A stretch of 7,601 bases of DNA from an uncultured Leucobacter sp. (GTDB lineage Bacteria; Actinomycetota; Actinomycetes; Actinomycetales; Microbacteriaceae): assembly GCA_945952575.1 (NCBI GenBank), contig CAMFIY010000133.1:1-7601 (forward strand). The letters run 5' to 3'. This document shows, one piece after another, positions 1-7,108 of the stretch. A program made the position numbers and the translations under genes. Below the pieces are notes generated by a model. It made no database searches and was not told where the DNA came from. It saw only the letters and a list, made by a program, of their open reading frames with translations. Each line of letters starts with the position of its first letter. Positions within the stretch are counted from its first letter, which is position 1.

Positions 1-1352
1 CGGTAGGCCCGGCTGACCCCCACGCCGCCGCGATGCCTGCCGGCGCCGCCCGTGTCGGGGCGGTACCCGTAGTGGTCGATGATCATCGACGACTTGGTCT
101 CGAGAACCTCCACCGGATTGTTTCGGCACCCCGGCTCCGAGAGGTGCATGATGCCGTCCTCGCCGTCGTGGAGCGCGGTACCGCCGAAGCCCACGGCCTC
201 GTTGGTCGCCTCCTGCCAGCGCTCGCCGGTGCGCGGGTTCACGCCGAGGCCCATCATCGAGCACACGTCGCCGCCGGAGCAGGCGGGCACGAGCTCGGGC
301 ATCCCCTGCGCGAGCGCCTTCAGGATCACCTCGCCCGCCAGCAGGCCCGTCCACAGGGTGAAGGTCGGCATCGGAGGGACTGCGTGCATCACGGAGCCCG
401 GCACCGTCACCACCCTCAGCGGGGCGAAGTTGCCCGCGACGACCGGAGATTCAGGAGTCGTCAGCGACTTGAAGATCAGGCTCGACAGGGCCTCCGTCTG
501 ACCGGGCGGCAGGTTGATCGGGCCTTCGACGTTCTCGGCGCTGCCGGTCCAATCGACGACCATCTCCTCGTCGCTCACGGTGACCGTGCACTGCAACTTC
601 ACCAGCGCGTCCTTGTTGATCCCGTCGTCGTCGACATAGTCGACCGCGGTCCAGGTGCCCTTCGGCAGCTCGGCCAGCGCGAGGCGGGCCAGCCGCTCTC
701 CGTGCTCGTTGATCGTCTGCATGGCCTCGGTGAGCATCGCGACGCCGTACTTGCCGGCGAGCTCCTGGGTGCGCCGCACGCCCGTGACGCAGGCCGAGAC
801 CTGCGCCTGGATGTCGCCGATCGTGTGCTTCGGCATCCGGCTGTTGAAGCGGAGGATGTTGAAGACGTCGTCGTTCCGCTCCCCGCGACGGTAGAGCTTC
901 GACGCCGGCAGCATCAGGCCCTCCTGCGACTGGTCGGTCGAGTCGAGGACGTACCCGGGATCCTTCTGGTTCAGGTCCGTCACATGCACGCGGCAGGAGG
1001 CGAAGCCGATCAGCAGGCCCTCCGCGTGGATGGGGGCGAACACCAGCGGGTCCAGCGTGTGAGCGCTCGACCAGTAGGGGTAGTTGATGATGAAGACATC
1101 CCCCGGTTCCATCGCATCGACCCCGAGGAACTCCATCGAGTGCTTGATACCCGCGTCGTTGCCGCGCGTGAACACTGCGATGCCCGGCGCGTCGGCGACC
1201 ACGTCGCCGTTGGCGTCGTGGATTCCGATGCCGTAGTCGTGGATCTCGTAGACGACGGTGTTGTAGGCGGTGCGGCAGAGATTGCGCGCGACCTCCTCGG
1301 CGGCAGCCAGCAGACCGTGCCGGATGATCTCGGTGGTGATCGCGTCAGCCAC
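1..1352 (-). CDS. hyuB: HyuB-type hydantoinase/oxoprolinase subunit, 3' end cut by window edge
   Basis: This is the HyuB subunit of the ATP-dependent hydantoinase/oxoprolinase/acetone carboxylase family, which works with HyuA to hydrolyse or carboxylate a small cyclic or carbonyl substrate in the cytoplasm. I translated the minus strand by hand: 450 codons are open with no stop and run off the left edge; full-length relatives are usually about 520-590 residues. Visible family landmarks are NYPYWSSAHTLDP (about 89-101, replacing the commoner NDPYxGGTHLxD), a retained His and Asp in VHVTD (about 121-125), KDPGYVLDSTD (about 129-139), DWTGSAENVEGPINLP (about 266-281), and the C-terminal NNPVEVLE (about 410-417) and RPDTGGAGRHRGG block (about 430-442). 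The start is GTG at 1352-1350, inside the end of hyuA with an 8-nt overlap and preceded by a strong AAGGGGG. This suggests translational coupling and a fixed HyuA:HyuB ratio. Substrate unknown. Family confidence is high; the hyuB name is by family, not proven function. Confidence 0.93.
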   Translation of the reverse strand, partial: MADAITTEIIRHGLLAAAEEVARNLCRTAYNTVVYEIHDYGIGIHDANGDVVADAPGIAVFTRGNDAGIKHSMEFLGVDAMEPGDVFIINYPYWSSAHTLDPLVFAPIHAEGLLIGFASCRVHVTDLNQKDPGYVLDSTDQSQEGLMLPASKLYRRGERNDDVFNILRFNSRMPKHTIGDIQAQVSACVTGVRRTQELAGKYGVAMLTEAMQTINEHGERLARLALAELPKGTWTAVDYVDDDGINKDALVKLQCTVTVSDEEMVVDWTGSAENVEGPINLPPGQTEALSSLIFKSLTTPESPVVAGNFAPLRVVTVPGSVMHAVPPMPTFTLWTGLLAGEVILKALAQGMPELVPACSGGDVCSMMGLGVNPRTGERWQEATNEAVGFGGTALHDGEDGIMHLSEPGCRNNPVEVLETKSSMIIDHYGYRPDTGGAGRHRGGVGVSRAY

Positions 1353-3402
1353 GGGTGTCCCCCTTCTGTGCGTACTGGATGGAGATGATGAGCTCGCCGT
1401 ACTCGCCGACCGAGAGGCGGTCGCCGGCGTGCAGCACGGTCGTGGCCGTGTGCTCGGTGACGACCGCCGGGCCTTCGAGCGTGTCGCCCGCCATCAGCGA
1501 CTCGCGGGCGACGAGCGCGTACTCGGCCGTCACGTCCCCCTCGAGGGTGACCGTGCGGGTCCGGGTGGCGAAGCCCTCGCCGGCCGAGCGCCTGGGGGCC
1601 CGGGGCAGACCGGGCTTGTCGACGACGCCGACCGCGTTGAGCCGCAGCGTCGTGGTCTCGATCGGGTCGTCCATCGTGTGCCCGTACTGTTTGAGATGCA
1701 GGCGGTCGAACTCTGCGCGGATCGCCTCGCGGGGGTCGCCGTCGCCGTCGGGGTAGACGACGGTGACGGAATGCTCCTGACCCGAGTAGCGGACGGCGAC
1801 CACGCGGTGGAACTCCATCCGGGCGGCGTCGAAGCCTTCGGCGCTCAGCGTCGCGCGGGCCTCCTCCTCCATCCCCGCGTAGAGCTCGTTCGCGGCGGCC
1901 GCGTCCAGCTCATCGAGCGCCTGGATGCTGGTGCGGGAGTAGTCGTGCTGGACATCGGCCATCAGCATGCCGAGCGCGGAGAAGGCGCCCTGGCCCGGCG
2001 GCACGATCACCTCGGGGATCCCGAGCTCGCGGGCGACGTCGACTGCGACGAGCCCGCCGCCGCCGCCGAAGGAGAGCAGTGCGAAGTCCTTCGGGTCGTG
2101 GCCCAGCTCGACCGTGATCGCGCGCACGGCACCCATGATCTTGGTGTTGGAGATCTGGACCATGCCCCGGGCGAGCTGAGTGACGCTCAGCCCGAGCTGC
2201 TCCGCGATCGGCTCCAGCGCCGAGATCGACAGTTCGCGGTTCAGCGTCAGTTCGCCGCCGAGCGGCGTGTCGACGCCGAGGTAGCCGATCGCCAGCGCGG
2301 CATCGGTGAAGGTCGGTTGCGTGCCGCCGCGCCCGTAGGCCGCGGGCCCGGGAACCGCGCCCGCGCTCTTCGGTCCGACCTGCAGCGCACCGGCCCCGTC
2401 GAGATATCCGAGGGATCCGCCGCCTGCGCCGATCGTGTGGATGTACAGCGACGGCGTGTTGATGGGCAGGCCCTCGAACTCGGCTCCGTGGTAGAGCACC
2501 GGACTGCCGTTCTGCACCAGGGAGGCGTCGAGGCTGGTGCCGCCCATGTCGATCGTGATCAGGTTGGGGCGGTCGATCAGCTTCGAGAACGCCGCCGCAC
2601 CGACGACGCCGCCGGCCGGGCCCGAGAGGATCAGGTTGACCGGTTGCTCCCGCGCCGCGGTCGCGGTCATCGCACCGCCGCCGGAGCGGGACATGAGGAA
2701 CCGGCCGTCGAAGCCGCGACGCTCCAGCTCCTGCTCGAGCGCTCTCAGGTAGCTGCGCATGATCGGCTTGATGTAGGCGTCGAGCACCGCGGTGCTGGTC
2801 CGCTCGTACTCCCGGTACTCCCGCGACAGCTCGTGCGAGAGCGTCACCTCGACCTCGGGCGCCTCCTCGGCGAGGATCTCGCGCATCCGCAGTTCGTGCG
2901 CCGGGTTCGCATAGGCGTGCAGGAACGCGACGGCGACGGCGTCGTAACCGCGTGCGGCGATCTCGCGTGCCACAGCGCGGGCATCTTCATCGTCGAACGG
3001 CACGGCGACCGCCCCGTCGAACATGCTGCGCTCCGTCACTTCGAAGGTGTCGTACCGTTCGAGCAGCGGCTCGGGCTTGCGGTAGCCGATGTCGTACATG
3101 ACCCGGCGATCGGTGCGGCCCAGCAGGTAGACGTCGCGGAAGCCGCGCGTGCCGACGGTCGCGACTCTGGCGCCGGTGCGAGTGAGCAGCGAGTTCAGAC
3201 CGAGCGTGCTGCCGTGGTTGAACATCTCGACATCGGCGGGATCGGCCTCCGCCTTGTCGAATGCCGCGAGCACCCCCGATGTCGGTTCGCTCGGCGTCGT
3301 CGGCACCTTCTCGAAGCGCAGCTCGCCCGTGCTCGGCACGAGCTTCACGACGTCGGTGAAGGTTCCGCCCACGTCGATCGCGATGCGTACGTTCTTGGAC
3401 AT
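1345..3402 (-). CDS. hyuA: HyuA/OplA-type ATP-dependent hydantoinase/oxoprolinase subunit
   Basis: A 685-residue protein, the normal size for HyuA. It is the ATP-binding subunit of the hydantoinase A/5-oxoprolinase/acetone carboxylase beta family, which phosphorylates its substrate so that the partner HyuB can complete hydrolysis or carboxylation. The actin-like ATPase fold shows as DVGGTFTD (10-17), the second phosphate-type motif DMGGTSLDA (285-293), IGAGGGS (324-330), VGPKSAGAVPGPAAYGRGG (342-360) and SFGGGGG (444-450). The C-terminal domain has RYSGQ (538-542), FDRLHLKQYGH (565-575) and GPAVVTEHTATTVLHAG (644-660), all in the family's usual order. The start is ATG at 3402, with AGAGGAA (3417-3411) 8 nt upstream. 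It lies 89 nt after the permease gene and overlaps hyuB by 8 nt. No catalytic block is visibly missing. Whether it acts on a hydantoin, 5-oxoproline, a lactam or a ketone cannot be decided here; its neighbourhood gives no glutathione or acetone pathway gene. Confidence 0.95.
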   Translation of the reverse strand: MSKNVRIAIDVGGTFTDVVKLVPSTGELRFEKVPTTPSEPTSGVLAAFDKAEADPADVEMFNHGSTLGLNSLLTRTGARVATVGTRGFRDVYLLGRTDRRVMYDIGYRKPEPLLERYDTFEVTERSMFDGAVAVPFDDEDARAVAREIAARGYDAVAVAFLHAYANPAHELRMREILAEEAPEVEVTLSHELSREYREYERTSTAVLDAYIKPIMRSYLRALEQELERRGFDGRFLMSRSGGGAMTATAAREQPVNLILSGPAGGVVGAAAFSKLIDRPNLITIDMGGTSLDASLVQNGSPVLYHGAEFEGLPINTPSLYIHTIGAGGGSLGYLDGAGALQVGPKSAGAVPGPAAYGRGGTQPTFTDAALAIGYLGVDTPLGGELTLNRELSISALEPIAEQLGLSVTQLARGMVQISNTKIMGAVRAITVELGHDPKDFALLSFGGGGGLVAVDVARELGIPEVIVPPGQGAFSALGMLMADVQHDYSRTSIQALDELDAAAANELYAGMEEEARATLSAEGFDAARMEFHRVVAVRYSGQEHSVTVVYPDGDGDPREAIRAEFDRLHLKQYGHTMDDPIETTTLRLNAVGVVDKPGLPRAPRRSAGEGFATRTRTVTLEGDVTAEYALVARESLMAGDTLEGPAVVTEHTATTVLHAGDRLSVGEYGELIISIQYAQKGDTRG
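1359..1365 (-). promoter_or_regulatory. Shine-Dalgarno of hyuB inside hyuA
   Basis: The minus strand reads AAGGGGG, followed by 7 nt and then GTG at 1352. It lies within the last codons of hyuA and supports GTG rather than a downstream ATG as the hyuB start. Confidence 0.7.
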
Positions 3403-3491
3403 GGAGGTGGTTCCTCTCGTAGAAGCGGTCGGGGTGGTTCCGCGGCGCGGCCGGCTCGCGGGATACGGGACTGGGGGTGCGGACGCTCGCG
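3403..3491 (-). other. 89-nt gap between permease and hyuA genes
   Basis: The only sizeable gap between the transporter and enzyme genes. It holds the hyuA Shine-Dalgarno (AGAGGAA at 3411-3417) and a short G/C-rich stretch with a GCCGGC palindrome. I see no hairpin followed by a T tract, and no credible -10/-35 pair on the minus strand. Read-through from the transporter genes into hyuA is the simplest reading. A weak processing site or attenuator in the G/C-rich stretch cannot be excluded. Confidence 0.5.
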
Positions 3492-4475
3492 TCAGCGTTT
3501 GCCCCGGCCCGCGGCGGCGAGGCCGACCGCGGCGAGGATGATGAAGCCGGTGACCATGTCCTTCAGCTGAGGGTTCAGGTTCAGGAGATCGAAACCGTTG
3601 CCGATCAACGCGATCAGGAACACGCCCGCGATCGATCGCCAGACCGCCCCGACCCCGCCGTAGATGCTCGTGCCGCCCAGGATGACCGCGGCGATCGCGC
3701 TCAGCTCGAGCCCGGCGCCGGCGAGCGGCTGCCCCGAGGCGATGCGCGAGACGCCGATCGCGGCGGCGCTGCCCGCGGCGAGCCCGCTGAGCACGAAGAC
3801 GATCACACGGGTCCGGTCGACATGGATGCCCGAGAGCTCGGCCGCTTCGGCATTGCCGCCGACCGCGTAGACATGACGGCCGAACACCGTGCGGGAGAGG
3901 ATGAACCAGAAGATCGCGACGACGGCGATCATGACGAACACCGCGATGAAGATCCCGCCGATCCGATCACGGCCGAGCACCGGGAAGCCGGGCGTCGTGA
4001 CGGTGATCAGACTGCCTCCCGTGATCAGCACCGCGATCGTCGTGAAGATCATCGAGGACGCGAGGGTCGCCAGGAACGAATGGACCCGGAGGCGGGTGAT
4101 GACCGTGCCGTTGAAGGCGCCGAGCACGAGGCCGACGATCGGAGCGGCGAGCAGGGCGAGCCAGACGTTGTCGGTGTGCACCGCGAGCCAGGCCGCGATC
4201 ACGCCGGCCACGCTGTAGATCGCGCCCGTCGAGAGGTCGAAGTTGCCCGAGATGATGACGAAGGTGCCCGCCGAGGCGATGATCACCAGGGGAGCGTTCT
4301 GATTCAGGATGTTGACGATGTTGCCGAAGGTGAAGAAGGTCGGCGACAGGATCGCGAGCGCGACGAGCACGATCGCGAGCAGCAGGAGCACGGCGTACTC
4401 GATGACGATTTCCTTCAGCGAGAACGCCCTCTTGGCGCGCACCTGAGTCACTGTGGTGTTCGCGGCCTCGCTCAT
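3492..4475 (-). CDS. CUT2-family ABC transporter permease (RbsC-like)
   Basis: A 327-residue inner-membrane permease of the BPD_transp_2 type found in ribose/xylose/AI-2 importers; such permeases normally act as a homodimer with one two-domain ATPase. A short polar N-terminus is followed by a first membrane segment at about 26-46 and then a chain of hydrophobic stretches (about 60-75, 85-100, 104-124, 134-152, 174-193, 223-245, 255-270, 278-296 and 305-321). Family landmarks are SGNFDLSTGAI (76-86), GGNAEAAELSGIHVDRTR (206-223, the cytoplasmic loop contacting the ATPase) and AVILGGTSIYGGVGAV (263-278). The start is ATG at 4475-4473, overlapping the ATPase stop in an ATGA arrangement. The same frame stays open far upstream, to about 5774, but that stretch is low-complexity and rich in Arg, Gly and Ala. 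It lies antiparallel to nothing and merely shadows the ATPase reading frame. Substrate not assignable from the permease. Confidence 0.95.
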   Translation of the reverse strand: MSEAANTTVTQVRAKRAFSLKEIVIEYAVLLLLAIVLVALAILSPTFFTFGNIVNILNQNAPLVIIASAGTFVIISGNFDLSTGAIYSVAGVIAAWLAVHTDNVWLALLAAPIVGLVLGAFNGTVITRLRVHSFLATLASSMIFTTIAVLITGGSLITVTTPGFPVLGRDRIGGIFIAVFVMIAVVAIFWFILSRTVFGRHVYAVGGNAEAAELSGIHVDRTRVIVFVLSGLAAGSAAAIGVSRIASGQPLAGAGLELSAIAAVILGGTSIYGGVGAVWRSIAGVFLIALIGNGFDLLNLNPQLKDMVTGFIILAAVGLAAAGRGKR

Positions 4476-6001
4476 GCTGCCGCCTCCTCTCCGGATGCCA
4501 CGTGGAAGAGCTGGAACAGCACGTCCTCCACGGTCGTTTCTGTGGGGATGATCTCTGCGAACGTCCGTCCTTCGGAGACCAGGTAGGCGCGATGCGCGAG
4601 CTCCATGACCTCCTCGTGCTCGGAGGAGATCAGGAGCACGCCGATCCCCTCGGTCGCGAGCCGGACGATCAGCTCGTAGATGGCGCGCTTCGCCCCGACG
4701 TCCACGCCCCGGGTCGGCTCGTCGAGGATGATCATCTTCGGCGATGCGGCGAGCGCCTTGCCGAGCAGCGCCTTCTGCTGGTTTCCGCCGGAGAACCATC
4801 CGACGGGCAGCTCGATGTCGAGCGGTCGGATCTCGACCGATCGCGCCACCTCGAGCGCCTCGCGCTTCTCCTGCCCCGAGCGGATGACCCCGCCGAGCGC
4901 ACGCGCACCGAGACTCGACAGTGCGATGTTCTCGCGCACCGAGCGCTGCAGCACCAGTCCGTCCTTGTGCCGGTCCTCCGACACCAGGATGAGCCCGGCG
5001 TCGATGGAGTGCTTCGGCGTGCGTCCCGTCCAGTCGCGTCCGCCGAACTCGACGGCGCCCCCGACGATCTCGTCGACGCCGAAGACGGCCCGCAGGCACT
5101 CCGTGCGACCGCTGCCGACCAGGCCGAGCAGGCCGACGATCTCGCCGGGCCTGACCTCGAACGACATGTCCTCCACCCCGGTGCGCGTGCGGACGCTGCG
5201 CGCGACGAGCACCGGAGCCTGATCCGCGCCCGGCGCGGCAGGTCGATCCGGATACGCCTGGTCCAGCTCGCGACCGAGCATCGCCGTCACCAGCTGATGC
5301 TTGGAGACGGCTGCGGCCTCGAAGGTATCGATCCTCCGGCCGTCGCGCATGACGGTGATGCGATCGGCGACCCCGAGGACCGAGTCGAGGAAATGGGAGA
5401 CGTAGATGACGCAGCAGCCGCGATCCCGGAGCGTCCGCATGAGGTCCTCGAGCTGCGACATCTCGTGCGCGGTGAGCGACGAGGTCGGCTCGTCCATCAC
5501 GATCACACGCGCGTCGCGGGCCAGGGAGCGGAGGATCTCGACCTTCTGCTGCTCCGCGATGCGCAGATCCCGCACTCGGGCGCGCGGGTCGAGGCCGAAA
5601 CCCACCTCGGCGTCGAGCGCGGCGAAGCGCTCGTCGACGTTGCGCCGCAGCACGCCGAGCCGATGCTCCTCGGCCCCCAGGAACACATTCTGCGCCACGG
5701 TGAGGTCCGGGACCAGTGCGAGCTCCTGAGCGATCATCGCGATGCCTCGCCCCTGTGCGATCCCGGGGTTCCACCGGTCCACCGGGGCGCCGTCGATGAC
5801 GACGCCGCCCCGGTCCGCGGTGTAGATGCCGGCGATCACCTTGCCGAGAGTCGACTTGCCCGCGCCGTTCTCGCCGACGAAGGCGTGGATCTCTCCGCTG
5901 CGGACCTCTATCGAGACCTCGTCGAGGGCTTGCGTGCCGCCGAAGCGCTTGCTCACCCCTCGGAGCTCGACGAGCGCGCGGTCGATCACCGGCTCGGTCA
6001 T
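4472..6001 (-). CDS. Two-domain ABC transporter ATPase of the CUT2/RbsA type
   Basis: A 509-residue fusion of two nucleotide-binding domains, the usual length for RbsA/MglA/XylG proteins that power CUT2 importers from the cytoplasmic face. The first domain has Walker A GENGAGKST (43-51), a degenerate signature LRIAEQQKVEI (146-156), Walker B VIVMDEPTSSLT (166-177) and the switch His in VSH (201-203). The second has an atypical Walker A GLVGSGRTE (293-301) with Arg where Lys is expected, a canonical signature FSGGNQQK (403-410), Walker B IILDEPTRGVD (424-434) and Ser in place of the switch His (ISSEHEE, 458-464). Such asymmetry is normal in this family and implies one fully competent ATP site. 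The start is ATG at 6001, 4 nt after the binding-protein stop, with only a weak GGAAC-like ribosome site. Its stop overlaps the permease ATG by 4 nt, so the two are very likely translationally coupled. Confidence 0.96.
   Translation of the reverse strand: MTEPVIDRALVELRGVSKRFGGTQALDEVSIEVRSGEIHAFVGENGAGKSTLGKVIAGIYTADRGGVVIDGAPVDRWNPGIAQGRGIAMIAQELALVPDLTVAQNVFLGAEEHRLGVLRRNVDERFAALDAEVGFGLDPRARVRDLRIAEQQKVEILRSLARDARVIVMDEPTSSLTAHEMSQLEDLMRTLRDRGCCVIYVSHFLDSVLGVADRITVMRDGRRIDTFEAAAVSKHQLVTAMLGRELDQAYPDRPAAPGADQAPVLVARSVRTRTGVEDMSFEVRPGEIVGLLGLVGSGRTECLRAVFGVDEIVGGAVEFGGRDWTGRTPKHSIDAGLILVSEDRHKDGLVLQRSVRENIALSSLGARALGGVIRSGQEKREALEVARSVEIRPLDIELPVGWFSGGNQQKALLGKALAASPKMIILDEPTRGVDVGAKRAIYELIVRLATEGIGVLLISSEHEEVMELAHRAYLVSEGRTFAEIIPTETTVEDVLFQLFHVASGEEAAA
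4483..4488 (-). promoter_or_regulatory. Shine-Dalgarno fixing the permease start
   Basis: The minus strand reads a perfect AGGAGG, 7 nt before the ATG at 4475 and within the last ATPase codons. It selects the 327-residue permease over the much longer open frame and points to coupled translation with the ATPase. Confidence 0.8.
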
Positions 6002-6005
6002 CGGA

Positions 6006-7043
6006 TCAGCCGTTCCACTCGCCCGTGAAGTCGGGGGCCGCGTCCAGGTCCGCCTTGGTCGCGATCGGCCCGAGCTTGACCAGCGAGTCGGCGTCCACCA
6101 CGGCCTGCACGGCGTCTCCCTGGAGCGAGTTGAACATCTGCTCCATCGCGGCCGCGCCCATCGACACCGGGAAGTTCAGGAAGTCATTGGTCCACTTGCC
6201 TGCGCGAACCGCTTTCACGGCCTCGGTCGTTCCGCCGCCGCCGGTCAGGAAGATCGACGAGGGGTCGATCCCGGCGTTCTCCAGGGCGATCTGCGCGCCC
6301 AGGGTCTGCTGGTCGGCGTTGCTCAGGATGCCGTTGATGTCTTTGTTGCCCTGCAGCAGGTTGGTGACCGCGGTGAGCGACTTGTCCCGGTCGTAGGCGC
6401 CCTCGAGCGTGCCGACGACCTTGATGTTGGCGTGCGGATCGAGCACCGAGTGCCAGGCCTCGACGCGGGCGACGTCGAGCGGGGAGTTGAGCAGACCGGC
6501 CAGCAGGCCGATCTTGCAGGGGTCGATGTCCTTGCAGTACTCGACGACCGACTCGGCCTGGAGCTTCGCACCGTTCACCGGGGGCGAGGCGACGGTCGAC
6601 ACCACGCCCTCGACCTGCGGCTCCATCTTGTTGATGTCCGGCCCGATCGGGTTGAGCACCGGGACGACCGGGATGTTGTTGGTCAGCGGAAATGCGGCAC
6701 CCAGGCCGGGGCCGTCGTTCGGCACGACGATGACTCCGTCGGCCTGCCCCTGCGTGCCGGCGTTCTGCAGCTGCGAGAGCTGCGTGTTCGCGTCGAACTG
6801 GCCGTCCTGGATCTTGGTCTCGATCTTGATGCCGGTCTTCTTCGAGAGCTCCTTGGCCTTCTCCTCGACACCCTGGTAGACGGCCTGGTTGTAGCCGTTC
6901 TGCGAGGATGCCGCCAGGAACACGATCGAGTAGGAGTCCTTCTTCCCGCCGTCGGTGCCGTCTCCGCCCGAGCTGCAGGCGGCGAGCGTCACTCCGAGGG
7001 CGAGCGCCCCCGCGGCTGCGACGATTCGGTTCAGATGCTTCAT
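6006..7043 (-). CDS. Lipoprotein solute-binding protein of the CUT2 importer (Peripla_BP_4 type)
   Basis: A 345-residue extracellular binding protein that delivers ligand to the importer encoded just downstream. The N-terminus has basic residues (KHLNR), a hydrophobic stretch and a lipobox LAAC with the lipidated Cys at 23, then a Ser/Gly/Asp-rich linker to about 37. The two-lobed fold follows: SIVFLAASSQNGYNQAVYQG (39-58), a GVIVVPND strand (103-110), NIPVVPVLNPIGPD (123-136), KIGLLAG (177-183), GILSNADQQTLGA (238-250) and IFLTGGGG (264-271). The Asp-Arg pair and the Asn and Asp that hold ribose in E. coli RbsB are not conserved at the equivalent places, so a non-sugar ligand is plausible. 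Cys170 and Cys176 could form a disulfide outside the cell. The start is ATG at 7043, with GAAGGA 4 nt upstream. A longer open frame upstream would abolish the signal peptide and overlap the preceding gene. Confidence 0.95.
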   Translation of the reverse strand: MKHLNRIVAAAGALALGVTLAACSSGGDGTDGGKKDSYSIVFLAASSQNGYNQAVYQGVEEKAKELSKKTGIKIETKIQDGQFDANTQLSQLQNAGTQGQADGVIVVPNDGPGLGAAFPLTNNIPVVPVLNPIGPDINKMEPQVEGVVSTVASPPVNGAKLQAESVVEYCKDIDPCKIGLLAGLLNSPLDVARVEAWHSVLDPHANIKVVGTLEGAYDRDKSLTAVTNLLQGNKDINGILSNADQQTLGAQIALENAGIDPSSIFLTGGGGTTEAVKAVRAGKWTNDFLNFPVSMGAAAMEQMFNSLQGDAVQAVVDADSLVKLGPIATKADLDAAPDFTGEWNG

Positions 7044-7108
7044 TGCGTCCTTCTTTCTTGAAGCGTGGATGGGTGGTCGTGGGGTTCGGATGATGAGGGA
7101 GAAGGGGT
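7044..7108 (-). other. 65-nt spacer between the ABM-like and binding-protein genes
   Basis: Contains the GAAGGA ribosome site for the binding protein (7048-7053) in a purine-rich run (minus strand AAGAAAGAAGGA). No terminator hairpin and no convincing promoter hexamers are seen. Co-transcription of the small gene with the transporter is therefore the default reading. Confidence 0.45.

Noticed and set aside
33..1388. 451-codon plus-strand open frame
   Set aside because: It lies opposite hyuB, whose own frame is unbroken and shows family motifs. The plus-strand product is an Arg/Val/His/Asp-rich sequence with no recognisable domain, as expected from the complement of G+C-rich coding DNA.
3435..3475. 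Terminator between permease and hyuA
   Set aside because: G/C-rich with a short GCCGGC palindrome, but no long stem and no T tract on the minus strand.
1270..3570. 766-codon plus-strand open frame
   Set aside because: Antisense to the whole of hyuA, low complexity and rich in Arg, Asp and Gly. The length comes from third-position G/C bias in hyuA on the other strand.
4476..5774. N-terminal extension of the permease frame to 760 residues
   Set aside because: The extension is an out-of-frame shadow of the ATPase gene, made of Arg/Gly/Ala-rich sequence. The perfect AGGAGG before ATG 4475 and normal RbsC-like length fix the start there.
3477..6028. Two long plus-strand frames (3477-4586 and 4502-6028)
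   Set aside because: They mirror the permease and ATPase genes. Their products are repetitive Asp/Arg/Glu/His strings without motifs, and no ribosome site or promoter supports them.
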